Below are positions 1 through 6,397 of a stretch of DNA of 44,238 nt, in pieces. Below the pieces are notes generated by a model. That model saw only the letters and a list, made by a program, of their open reading frames with translations, searched no databases and had not been told where the DNA came from. Positions within the stretch are counted from its first letter, which is position 1, and each line of letters starts with the position of its first letter. Source of the DNA: Lachnospiraceae bacterium. Its GTDB lineage: Bacteria > Bacillota > Clostridia > Lachnospirales > Lachnospiraceae. The stretch is from contig JAKSPC010000014.1 of NCBI GenBank assembly GCA_024405155.1, forward strand, positions 1-44,238, in the 5' to 3' direction. The translations under genes and the position numbers were made by a program.

Positions 1-119
1 TCAATTACAAGGAAACGGTTTCTGCTATAGGTTGTGAACTCATTTTTAACTACGTACAACATATCTCACAATTCTCACTGCCCTTACCATTCTCACAAAG
101 AAAAGTGGTCAAAGTGTGG
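1..119. other. Left-edge non-coding stretch
   Basis: I see no convincing gene or terminator here. It lies downstream of the minus-strand small gene that stops at 120 and is AT-rich like the rest of the first 4 kb. A gene reaching in from outside the window cannot be excluded, but no long frame supports one. Confidence 0.4.
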
Positions 120-368
120 TCACGCCGCGTTAATAACCTGAAACAATCCTTTCTCGCCAAGTTCCAGTTCTGCTTTACAACATTTGAACAGGAACTCATT
201 CTGTTCCAGATACATACCGGTTTCTGTATCCATCAGTATCCTGAACAATTCCATCTGCATGAACCTGGCATATGCTTCGTCGCAAGACAGTTTCAGTTCT
301 TTCATGATGAACTTGGTGATATCTACGGCACACATGCCTTTCATGGTCTCAATTTTTCTTTCAGGCAT
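120..368 (-). CDS. Small cassette protein, paralogue of the 2604-2834 product
   Basis: This 82-residue acidic protein has no function I recognise. It is clearly related to the product of 2604-2834: both share a D-E/D-A motif, then a conserved block around T-G-M/L-Y-L-E, then E-L-E-x-G near the C-terminus. Both occupy the third position of a DUF3791/DUF3990-type cassette. The ATG at 368 follows GGAGATGAG, and the gene starts 6 bases after the upstream stop, so it is probably co-translated. By position it could be an antitoxin or accessory protein of the ADP-ribosyltransferase-fold partner, which is missing or decayed in this copy. That role is inference; the paralogy is visible in the sequence. 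Confidence 0.6.
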   Translation of the reverse strand: MPERKIETMKGMCAVDITKFIMKELKLSCDEAYARFMQMELFRILMDTETGMYLEQNEFLFKCCKAELELGEKGLFQVINAA

Positions 369-374
369 AAACTC

Positions 375-557
375 TCATCTCCAATCAATTTGTTTCAGGG
401 AAAGAATTAAGCGATCCGCCACTTCCTGCCTTGAAACAAAATATTGTACCCCAAATATAAAAGCCTTTTCCAAAATCCTTCCGATCATGACCTTTTGTAA
501 CATCAACCTTATCGATTTACGATATTGTTCCATGATAAAGCGGATTGATAAACTCAT
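375..557 (-). pseudogene. Short middle gene, possible remnant of a DUF3990 gene
   Basis: A 60-residue frame starts in an ATGA overlap with the DUF3791 gene upstream and ends just before the third cassette gene. In the intact cassette at 2604-3554 this slot holds a 165-residue DUF3990 protein. Here only a short protein remains. Its V-M-I-G segment and its C-terminal Q-Y-F..R-x-E-V-A-D-R-L weakly resemble the V-I-G-P and Q-Y-S-F-H-T-E-R-A segments of the intact protein. I read it as a deletion remnant of the toxin-like gene. The alternative is a genuine unrelated small protein. The coupled start argues that it is still translated. Confidence 0.35.
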
Positions 558-763
558 GCCCCAACATATCTGTCGATCTCCTCTATCATTTCCTTTGAAG
601 TCATATTATCAAAAATGTCGGGGCACTCAGCCACATAATTGAGGATCAGGTATTTTTCGTCCAACTCTCTGAATTTTTCCGGGGAAAGGCCATGAGCCTC
701 CATGTAATCCTTGGAGACCAGATACATTAAAAATATACTGTTGTTTAGACGTTTATCCGACAT
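554..763 (-). CDS. DUF3791 family protein
   Basis: This 69-residue protein looks like DUF3791, a family of small proteins common in Clostridia beside DUF3990 genes. Visible traits are a hydrophobic N-terminal segment (F-L-M-Y-L-V-S-K-D-Y), an H-G-L-S-P-E-K-F motif and a C-terminal E-I-D-R-Y. It is first in a three-gene minus-strand cassette. A near-consensus promoter lies at 791-819, and AAGGAAGG precedes the ATG. The likely role is antitoxin or chaperone to a DUF3990 ADP-ribosyltransferase-fold partner. Here that partner appears lost, so it could be an orphan antitoxin that protects against the intact copy 2.5 kb away. The function is inferred. Confidence 0.6.
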   Translation of the reverse strand: MSDKRLNNSIFLMYLVSKDYMEAHGLSPEKFRELDEKYLILNYVAECPDIFDNMTSKEMIEEIDRYVGA

Positions 764-790
764 GTATCGCCTTCCTTTTCCTTTTTTATT

Positions 791-819
791 ATTATAACTC
801 TTTCTTTTAGAAATACCAA
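791..819 (-). promoter_or_regulatory. Sigma-A type promoter for the 120-763 cassette
   Basis: On the minus strand TTGGTA (819-814) and TATAAT (796-791) are separated by exactly 17 bases. They lie about 30 bases upstream of the DUF3791 start at 763. This is a strong housekeeping-type promoter. Confidence 0.7.
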
Positions 820-883
820 TTCTATAAATTTTGCGAAGCTCTTCATAAGACTCCCTTCATATACAAGTTTAAAGCCACAATAA

Positions 884-918
884 AAATGTCAAGTAAATCC
901 GATTTTTACTTGACATTT
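884..918. terminator. Bidirectional intrinsic terminator-like hairpin
   Basis: A perfect 14-bp stem (AAATGTCAAGTAAA with its complement) encloses a 7-base loop. CTTTTTT follows on the plus strand and a T-rich tract on the minus strand. No gene adjoins on the plus side. It insulates the cassette promoter from the repeat block to the right. Confidence 0.6.
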
Positions 919-1102
919 CTTTTTTATTTGAAAATGACAGACAGCTTGTCGTTTTGAAATGCTCTAAGTATGAAAAACCATTCGCCTTCCATCCAAATAT
1001 TAAAGAAAAGTTACTGTTCAGAGGTAGGCCAAAACCATGATTCCTGCGCTCCCGGCCGCCTCCTGCCCTTCCATTGACCTGGAATGAGGTTGAAAAAACC
1101 GG

Positions 1103-1366
1103 CATGTGAGCCGGTGAGCGGTTTGAGCTGTGTCCGGCTCACATAAATGCTCAGGAAATTTTTGCCGATTTGGACCTCTGGCGCCCTGACCCCCTTAGCG
1201 GCTCACATCGCTTCCAAAAATCCTGCGGAATCGCCTCAAAACGGTTTACATAATATTCTACATGTGAGCCTAATGACATTAAACCACGCCAGCGGCTCAC
1301 ATCACAGTTTTTTGTCTTTTTCAGCATGTGAGCCGGGACGGCCTAAATGCGCTCTCCGGCTCACAT
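1103..1366. repeat. Dispersed element, copy A: four 42-bp CATGTGAGCC...GGCTCACAT units
   Basis: Four units of exactly 42 bp begin at 1103, 1167, 1261 and 1325. Units 1, 3 and 4 start with CATGTGAGCC and end with its inverse GGCTCACAT, leaving a 23-bp interior. Unit 2 keeps the right arm (1200-1208) but has a degenerate left arm (1167-1176). The same layout recurs at 38533-38797. A short open frame crosses the element at 1147-1395, but its composition is dictated by the repeat and it is not conserved in copy B, so I treat the element as non-coding. It may be a mobile miniature element, a structured RNA or a protein-binding array. Confidence 0.85.
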
Positions 1367-1897
1367 CGCGGTTCCTGAAACTGGCCAACCTCTGAACAGT
1401 AGCACTCTAACTCAAACTCTCGCACAAACCAAACCACCTTCCAGGTTCAATATAAAAAAGTAACCACCTGATTAAGTGATTCCGAGATATTCTATCATCC
1501 CTTTTAATTTCTGATTACTACGAATCGTAGGATTCTATCATCCGTTCAAATAGCCCTTTGAGATCGTAACGGACGGTTGTACCTCTCTGGCAGCCCCATC
1601 CGTCACATCTCCTGATTATCATAAATCGTAGGATTCTAATCAGTGTTCAATGCCGGATTTTCAGTTTTTCTGCGAATTCTTCCAAAATTTCAGTCCTACG
1701 ATTATTGGATTTTAAATGTTAAATATCGTGGGATTTTCACCTCTATCATAACGTTAATGATTTTTCACGAACCACTGCCCTATTCCCATCTGTTTTGACA
1801 AAAATCTGCCTATTGTGAAAACAAGGATTTGTACTCTCTTTTCCCAGATCATCATCGCAATAAGCTGAGATTTTTCTTGATAACTAAAACATACTGA
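1367..1897. repeat. Gene-free stretch with degenerate repeats of a TAGGATTCTATC motif
   Basis: There is no plausible gene here. Three diverged direct repeats of about 35-40 bp begin near 1478, 1511 and 1612. The common plan is CTGATTA, then roughly 10 variable bases, then ATCGTAGGATTCTA, then ATCATCCGTTCAA or a variant. A shorter related copy (ATCGTGGGATTTT) lies at 1725-1737, and an inverted CCTACGATTATTGGATT starts at 1695. The block ends at the methyltransferase stop. Confidence 0.5.
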
Positions 1898-2500
1898 TTA
1901 TTTCTGATTAACAATAATGGCAATCGCGCAGGGCATTCGACCATTTACAACATCGTATTCCACAGATTCAAATCCCATTCCCTTGAAAAAATCTTTGTAG
2001 GACTCCAGGCCGAACTGGCGCTTGAAATCCGCGCCGATCAACTCTAACAGCTTCGCTGCAGCATTGGCACTTTTACTGTCATTATTGATATAGGTCGGAA
2101 TGATCAGTGTTCCGCCCGGCTTGCATACTCTCTGCAATTCGCTCATGGCAGCTTTCGGGTCGTCAAGCAGGTGAATCACGTTGCCGGCAATCACTTTATC
2201 AAAACTGTTGTCCTTGGAGGGGATCGAAAGGATATTGATTTTCTGAAACGTCACATTTTTCTGTTGTCTGCATTTTTTCCTTGCCTGTTTCAGCATACCT
2301 TCAGAATAATCTGTTGCCAGCAGTTCTTTGCAGAAAGGAGCTACCTGAACTGTAATTGCTCCCGTACCGCAGGCACATTCCAGTACACGATCTGACGGAT
2401 CAATATACTTTGCAACTTCTTTCCCCAAGCCAACAAAGACCTTTTTATTATAGACTGTCTCAAAGAAATCATATAGAAAAGCCATCTTATCCCAAAACAT
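1898..2500 (-). CDS. Class I SAM-dependent methyltransferase
   Basis: This is a 200-residue soluble methyltransferase of the Methyltransf_11 (UbiE-like) type. The SAM-binding motif I reads V-L-E-C-A-C-G-T-G-A-I, followed by an acidic end of beta-2 (A-T-D-Y-S) and the post-motif C-K-P-G-G-T-L. A longer frame opens at a TTG (2515), but AAGGTG sits just ahead of the ATG at 2500, so I chose that start. It is a lone gene between a terminator (2551-2582) and a gene-free repeat block. The substrate is unknown. Small stand-alone enzymes of this kind methylate diverse metabolites, and nothing nearby narrows the choice. Confidence 0.85.
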   Translation of the reverse strand: MFWDKMAFLYDFFETVYNKKVFVGLGKEVAKYIDPSDRVLECACGTGAITVQVAPFCKELLATDYSEGMLKQARKKCRQQKNVTFQKINILSIPSKDNSFDKVIAGNVIHLLDDPKAAMSELQRVCKPGGTLIIPTYINNDSKSANAAAKLLELIGADFKRQFGLESYKDFFKGMGFESVEYDVVNGRMPCAIAIIVNQK

Positions 2501-2550
2501 AATCTTCACCTTCAAATCCCTGTTTACATTTTTCTTCTATTTATCCGAAA

Positions 2551-2582
2551 AAAGGATCCGACCGTACCGGCCGGACTCCTTT
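2551..2582 (-). terminator. Intrinsic terminator of the DUF3990 cassette
   Basis: On the minus strand AAAGGAGTCCGG pairs imperfectly with TCGGATCCTTT, and TTTTTT follows. It lies just downstream of the gene ending at 2604. Confidence 0.65.
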
Positions 2583-2603
2583 GCTGTTCCTTTATATTAC
2601 AGC

Positions 2604-2834
2604 CTATATTTCATTCTGCACAATGTGTCCGGATTCCAATTCGTCTTTCAATAATCCATATATATAAACCGGGCTTTCAAGATACAATCCTGTGGATTCA
2701 TCTGTTAGTTTTTCAAAAATCTGCGAATTATAGAATATATGCATAGCATCATCGTAATCAATTGCTTTATCTTCTACGATAAAAGCAATGATATCCTGAG
2801 TGATGCCTTCAATCAATGCTTCCGCTTTAGTCAT
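2604..2834 (-). CDS. Small third protein of the DUF3990 cassette
   Basis: This 76-residue acidic protein is homologous to the 120-368 product, sharing a central F-E-K-L-T-D-E-S-T-G-L-Y-L-E type block and a C-terminal E-L-E-S-G. The frame could open at 2864, but AGGAGG lies 9 bases before the ATG at 2834, which follows the DUF3990 stop after a single base. I chose 2834. It is the last gene of the three-gene cassette and ends before the terminator at 2551-2582. I do not recognise a named family. Conserved linkage to DUF3990/DUF3791 in two copies suggests a neutralising or accessory role, which is inference. Confidence 0.65.
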   Translation of the reverse strand: MTKAEALIEGITQDIIAFIVEDKAIDYDDAMHIFYNSQIFEKLTDESTGLYLESPVYIYGLLKDELESGHIVQNEI

Positions 2835-2835
2835 C

Positions 2836-3333
2836 TCAGGCACCCTCCTTCTTAAGAAGTGCAACAGCCCGCTCCGTATGGAAGGAATACTGACGTGTAA
2901 GCTTTTTATACTTCATTCCTTCTACAAGGGTATCTATATCTATCAGCTCATCTTCAAACTGCCTGAATAATAGAGCTATATCATCATTAGCTACAGGACC
3001 GATAACAACATCGTATCGGCAATCTTTATTGTTGTCTTCTTCAACAAAGGTTCTTTTTCTATCTCGATTTGCAATAACGAATCTGGCCCATTCCTCTGTT
3101 GGTGAATCAAATTCTTTAACAATAAGTTCTCCGTTGGTAAATATTGTTTCATCAAAAGAGAAAGCGTTAACAACCGGATTCCCGCCATAAATACGTGCTG
3201 TGCGCTGAGACATTTTCACAGCTTGTTCCTTAATATCTGTCAAATAAAAGCCCTGACCGAAATCCTTATTCGGACGGCATTTAGACAAGTCGATAACATC
3301 TATAGCAATATTGGACCCATGGTAAAGAATCAT
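2836..3333 (-). CDS. DUF3990 protein, ADP-ribosyltransferase-fold toxin candidate
   Basis: This 165-residue protein carries the DUF3990 signature: an N-terminal I-L-Y-H-G-S-N, then N-K-D-F-G-Q-G-F-Y-L-T-D, then Y-D-V-V-I-G-P-V-A-N-D, and a C-terminal Q-Y-S-F-H-T-E-R-A. The family is placed in the ADP-ribosyltransferase fold (H-G and F-G-x-G-F-Y-L-T being the NAD-pocket elements), and such proteins are predicted toxins. It overlaps the DUF3791 gene by ATGA and is followed after one base by the third cassette gene, giving tight translational coupling typical of toxin-antitoxin units. It appears full length. A role in modifying a host or phage target is inferred; no target can be read from the sequence. 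Confidence 0.8.
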   Translation of the reverse strand: MILYHGSNIAIDVIDLSKCRPNKDFGQGFYLTDIKEQAVKMSQRTARIYGGNPVVNAFSFDETIFTNGELIVKEFDSPTEEWARFVIANRDRKRTFVEEDNNKDCRYDVVIGPVANDDIALLFRQFEDELIDIDTLVEGMKYKKLTRQYSFHTERAVALLKKEGA

Positions 3334-3554
3334 GCAAGAACTCCTCCATTATTACGACAGATGATTTCAAGATCATCTATTGCATCATCAAGGGACAGCG
3401 TATGCTCTATGTCATAGTTTTCCTTCAGAAAATGGATTCCTTTATTATCGTAAAGATATGTGAAGGCCGCACGCGGGCTCAATGAATTCCGCTTTGCAAA
3501 TTCATTGATACAAACTACGACATAATTTATTTGCTTTCTTACTTCTTCTGACAT
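3330..3554 (-). CDS. DUF3791 family protein, first gene of the intact cassette
   Basis: This 74-residue protein has the DUF3791 pattern: N-Y-V-V-V-C-I-N-E-F-A near the start, L-S-P-R-A-A-F-T-Y-L, G-I-H-F-L, then E-H-T-L-S-L-D-D-A-I-D-D-L. AGGAGAAG lies 4 bases before the ATG, and a TATAAT box sits about 30 bases upstream on the minus strand. It overlaps the DUF3990 gene by 4 bases. Such genes almost always travel with DUF3990 and are plausible antitoxins. It is divergent from the DUF3791 protein at 554-763, so the two cassettes are probably not recent duplicates. Confidence 0.7.
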   Translation of the reverse strand: MSEEVRKQINYVVVCINEFAKRNSLSPRAAFTYLYDNKGIHFLKENYDIEHTLSLDDAIDDLEIICRNNGGVLA

Positions 3555-3611
3555 GTCTTCTCCTGTTTGATTGAATTATATCATAAATCATACCGGCAAA
3601 GAAAGGATTTA

Positions 3612-3663
3612 ATTTCCGATTCAGGACTCACTGCGTCCTGAATTGTAATCAACCATCGGAAAT
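3612..3663. repeat. Nested inverted repeats around ATTTCCGAT
   Basis: ATTTCCGAT (3612-3620) pairs with ATCGGAAAT (3655-3663). Directly inside it TCAGGAC pairs with GTCCTGA (3621-3641). A third half, AATTCCGAT, follows at 3682-3690. It could be a structured RNA or a protein-binding site upstream of the minus-strand cassette. Confidence 0.5.
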
Positions 3664-3741
3664 CGGTCGTCATGTTGACTTAATTCCGATTCGGCTTTTT
3701 CAGGGTGATAGTTGCAGAAGCAGGAAGAGTGGATAAATAAA

Positions 3742-3775
3742 AATAACCGCAGCGTTCTGAACTGCAGTTATTTTT
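3742..3775 (+). terminator. Intrinsic terminator-like hairpin
   Basis: AATAACCGCAG pairs with CTGCAGTTATT (one mismatch), and TTTT follows on the plus strand. No plus-strand gene lies upstream, so its client is unknown; it may be left over from a lost gene. Confidence 0.5.
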
Positions 3776-3809
3776 GTGTCTTATCTTTCATCAACTGATG
3801 ATAGTCTAG

Positions 3810-3968
3810 TCAATAGATTCTTTTGGTCATACTCACGGTTGACGCGGCATTAGACGGAACAAATCTGGTCTGTCCTCTCACCCCGTACTCGGCAGATAAA
3901 CTGATTACCGTTCCTGCCGTAACAAACCGTTTCAAATGAGTCACATATGCGCCGGACACAGTATGCAT
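3810..3968 (-). CDS. Doubtful small ORF, 52 residues
   Basis: A frame starting at ATG 3968, directly after an in-frame TAA, runs to TGA at 3810. It encodes a mildly basic 52-residue peptide beginning M-H-T-V-S-G-A-Y-V and ending T-K-R-I-Y. I see no good ribosome-binding site and no family match. It could be a gene fragment or chance, and is listed only because it is the longest frame in this gap. Confidence 0.15.
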   Translation of the reverse strand: MHTVSGAYVTHLKRFVTAGTVISLSAEYGVRGQTRFVPSNAASTVSMTKRIY

Positions 3969-4039
3969 TTTTTATAAGCTCATCTTTTCAAGCCCAAATT
4001 ATTTCTTTTATCATTTTTTATCACAGAGGGTATAAAAAT

Positions 4040-4073
4040 CCCCGGAAGCCTTGATTTATAAGGCTTTCCGGGG
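4040..4073 (-). terminator. Terminator of the GMP synthase gene
   Basis: A 13-14 bp stem of CCCCGGAAGCCTT with its complement has a short AT loop. On the minus strand it is followed by a T-rich tract and begins 10 bases after the stop at 4083. Confidence 0.85.
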
Positions 4074-4082
4074 ACTGTGAAA

Positions 4083-5063
4083 TCATTCGTACTCTATGGT
4101 CGCCAGGGGCTTGGTGGACAGGTCGTAAAGGACTCTGTTGACGCCCTTTACTTCCTTAAAGATCCGGTCGCGGATCTTGAAGAGAAGCTCGTAGGGGACT
4201 TCCGGCACGGTGGCGGAGGTGGCATCTACGGAGTTGACCGCACGGATGACTACCATCCAGTCGTCGGTACGCTTGCCGTCCTTGATGCCGGTGGAGGTGA
4301 AATCCGGTACTACGGTGAAGTACTGCCATACCTTTCCTTCCAGGCCCGCGTTTGCGAATTCCTCACGCAGGATGGCGTCGGACTCTCTCACTGCCTCCAG
4401 GCGGTCACGGGTGATGGCGCCTACGCAGCGGACACCGAGTCCCGGTCCGGGGAAGGGCTGACGGTATACCATGTTGTCGGGAAGGCCCAGCTCCTTGCCC
4501 ACCATTCTGACTTCGTCCTTATAAAGAAGCTTTACAGGCTCGCAGAGCTCAAATTTCAGATCTTCGGGAAGGCCTCCCACGTTGTGGTGTGCCTTGATGC
4601 CGTGGGACTCCAGGATGTCCGGATAGATGGTGCCCTGTGCCAGGAACTTTACGCCGGTGAGCTTTCTTGCTTCTTCCGCGAAAACGTCGATGAATTCCTT
4701 GCCGATGATCTTTCTCTTGGTCTCGGGGTCGGTGACGCCTGCCAGCTTGTCCAGGAAACGGTCGACTGCGTCCACATAGACAAGATCCGCACCCAGTTCC
4801 TCACGGAATACCTTCACTACCTGCTCCGGCTCTCCTTTTCTTAAGAGACCGTGGTTTACATGCACGCAGGTGAGCTGCCTGCCGATGGCCTTGATGAGAA
4901 GTGCTGCCACTACGGAAGAATCCACACCGCCGGAAAGAGCCAGAAGTACTCTGTCATTTCCCACCTGTGCTCTGATCTTTGTGATCTGCTCATCGATGAA
5001 CGCCTTCGCAAGCTCCGGTGTATTGATGCGCGCCATGGTTTCAGGTCTTACATTGCTGTCCAT
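4083..5063 (-). CDS. guaA: GMP synthase ATP-pyrophosphatase subunit, no glutaminase domain
   Basis: This converts XMP to GMP with ATP and ammonia in purine synthesis. The 326-residue protein has the PP-loop S-G-G-V-D-S-S, the G-T-I-Y-P-D segment, the R-Q-P-F-P-G-P-G-L loop and the C-terminal dimerisation domain ending K-P-L-A-T-I-E-Y-E. Bacterial GuaA is normally about 510-525 residues, with an N-terminal class I glutamine amidotransferase. That whole half is absent here, and no separate amidotransferase gene is next to it, so the protein resembles the archaeal GuaAb subunit. The ATG at 5069 is only one base from AAGGGG; the ATG at 5063 has better spacing. It appears monocistronic, with a terminator at 4040-4073. 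Confidence 0.9.
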   Translation of the reverse strand: MDSNVRPETMARINTPELAKAFIDEQITKIRAQVGNDRVLLALSGGVDSSVVAALLIKAIGRQLTCVHVNHGLLRKGEPEQVVKVFREELGADLVYVDAVDRFLDKLAGVTDPETKRKIIGKEFIDVFAEEARKLTGVKFLAQGTIYPDILESHGIKAHHNVGGLPEDLKFELCEPVKLLYKDEVRMVGKELGLPDNMVYRQPFPGPGLGVRCVGAITRDRLEAVRESDAILREEFANAGLEGKVWQYFTVVPDFTSTGIKDGKRTDDWMVVIRAVNSVDATSATVPEVPYELLFKIRDRIFKEVKGVNRVLYDLSTKPLATIEYE

Positions 5064-5154
5064 ATTCATACCCCTTAATGAAAACTAAATCCGATTATCT
5101 GCCCTGGGGGACATCCCCGATTGCAGAAAATTATAAATACTTTTCTTCCAAAAT

Positions 5155-5180
5155 GAAAGTGTTTTTTGCACTTTCTTTTT
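5155..5180 (-). terminator. Terminator-like hairpin after the aminotransferase gene
   Basis: GAAAGTG and CACTTTC flank a T-rich loop, and the outer A/T arms extend the stem. It sits just beyond the minus-strand stop at 5192. The tract after the stem is only moderately T-rich. Confidence 0.5.
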
Positions 5181-5191
5181 GCGCAGCAAAC

Positions 5192-6397
5192 TTATCCCAG
5201 TGCTTCCACGCCTGCCGCGATCTGGCTGATGGCTCTTTCCAGATCGTCTTCACCAGCAGCGAAGCAGAACCTGAGGAACGTTCCCCTGGTCACGCCGTTT
5301 GCGATGCCGGGAACGGAACTTACCTTGCACTGCCGTAAAAGCCACTCGCTGACGATCTCCGACTGCTCTTTCTTTCCGGGCACGTAGCCGGGAAGTTTCT
5401 TTAACAGGCTCTCGTCAAAACCGGTCCATGCATAGAAAGCGCCTTCCGGAACGATGCAGTGAATGCCGGGAATGGAATTTAAGCCCTCCACAAACATGTT
5501 TCTTCTCTTCTCGTAGGAAAGACGCATCATCTCCATGTCGCCCAGCTGATCCAGCGCCACGACACAGGCTTTCTGCACGAAACCGCAGGTCTGGGTAAGG
5601 GTGTGTCCGAAGAAACGGCCGGCCACTTTGGCGATCTCCGTGGAAGAAGCCATGTATCCCGCTCTCCAGCCGGTCATGGCAACGCTCTTGGAGAAGCCGT
5701 TCACCGTGATGACTCTGTCTTTGATCTCTTCGTCAGCGGCAGGGCTCACGTTTTTGTTGCCGTCGAAAATAATGCGCTCATACATTTCATCGGAGAGAAG
5801 GACCACCTCCGGATGTCTCTGCATGACGGCCTTGATGGCAGCCATTTCCTCCTTATGAAGGATGAGTCCGGTGGGATTGTTGGGATAGTTGATGATGATC
5901 ATCCTTGTCTTATCCGTAATGGCATCTTCCAGAGTCTTTTCATCGATGCGGTAGTTGTCGGCGGGATCCAGTTCGATCTCCACGGGAGTAACGCCCAGAG
6001 ACTGGCAGATGGAGGGATAGGACACCCAGTAGGGAGCCAGGCAGATGACCTCATCGCCCGCGTTGCAGAGAGTGGCTACGGCAAGATAAATGGCGAACTT
6101 TCCGCCGGGAGTCACGATGATGCCCTCGGGATCCTGCACGATACCGTTCTCATCCAGGAGCTTCTTTGCGATCCTTTTTCTGAGTTCCGGAAGACCGGGG
6201 CCGGTGGTGTAGTGGGTAAACCCGTTCTTCATCCATTTGATGGCTTCCTCGGTGATGACTTCCGGGGTGTCGAAATCCGGCTCGCCGATGCTCAAGTCGA
6301 TGATCTGCGGATCGTTTTTCTTCAGTTCTTTTGCCAGCTGGCTCATGGCCATGGACTTGGAGGGAGTGATGTTTTCGATGTTTCTGTTAAACTTCAT
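5192..6397 (-). CDS. PLP-dependent aminotransferase, class I/II (AspB-like)
   Basis: This 401-residue fold-type I enzyme has D-L-S-I-G-E-P-D-F at the N-terminus, the Y-P-N-N-P-T-G substrate/PLP loop, S-D-E-M-Y-E, the Schiff-base lysine in N-G-F-S-K-S, and the C-terminal arginine region T-F-L-R-F-C-F-A. It transfers amino groups between an amino acid and a 2-oxoacid. The family includes aspartate, aromatic and branched-chain aminotransferases, and the sequence does not settle the substrate. It overlaps the upstream MFS transporter gene by ATGA, so the pair is probably one operon in which the carrier moves the amino acid, oxoacid or a derivative. Confidence 0.9.
   Translation of the reverse strand: MKFNRNIENITPSKSMAMSQLAKELKKNDPQIIDLSIGEPDFDTPEVITEEAIKWMKNGFTHYTTGPGLPELRKRIAKKLLDENGIVQDPEGIIVTPGGKFAIYLAVATLCNAGDEVICLAPYWVSYPSICQSLGVTPVEIELDPADNYRIDEKTLEDAITDKTRMIIINYPNNPTGLILHKEEMAAIKAVMQRHPEVVLLSDEMYERIIFDGNKNVSPAADEEIKDRVITVNGFSKSVAMTGWRAGYMASSTEIAKVAGRFFGHTLTQTCGFVQKACVVALDQLGDMEMMRLSYEKRRNMFVEGLNSIPGIHCIVPEGAFYAWTGFDESLLKKLPGYVPGKKEQSEIVSEWLLRQCKVSSVPGIANGVTRGTFLRFCFAAGEDDLERAISQIAAGVEALG

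Larger units (their letters stand above)
3555..4039. other. Intergenic region with hairpins and one weak small frame
   Basis: No clear gene is present. It holds a two-level inverted repeat (3612-3663), a terminator-like hairpin (3742-3775) and a 52-codon minus-strand frame (3810-3968), each listed separately. Confidence 0.5.

Noticed and set aside
869-1105. A 78-codon minus-strand frame
   Set aside because: It runs through a strong terminator hairpin (884-918) and the start of the repeat element, has no ribosome-binding site and shows no family features.
1103-1366. A CRISPR array
   Set aside because: Arms are only 9-10 bp, occur in inverted pairs, and the distances alternate between 42-bp units and unequal gaps. 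A direct repeat of 25-37 bp with uniform spacers is lacking, and there are no cas genes.
1103-1366. CRP-type binding sites, because the arms contain TGTGA and TCACA
   Set aside because: CRP half-sites are separated by 6 bases; here the arms are 23 bases apart and extend to CATGTGAGCC. The resemblance is to the core pentamer only.
1147-1395. An 82-codon plus-strand open frame across repeat copy A
   Set aside because: The frame is a by-product of the GC-rich repeat. The homologous copy B at 38533-38797 does not keep it open, there is no ribosome-binding site, and the composition is unlike a folded protein.
4083-4844. Long plus-strand frames opposite guaA, the aminotransferase, prfC and glmE
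   Set aside because: They lie antisense to genes with clear conserved motifs, lack ribosome-binding sites and show no recognisable domains. They reflect codon bias on the opposite strand.
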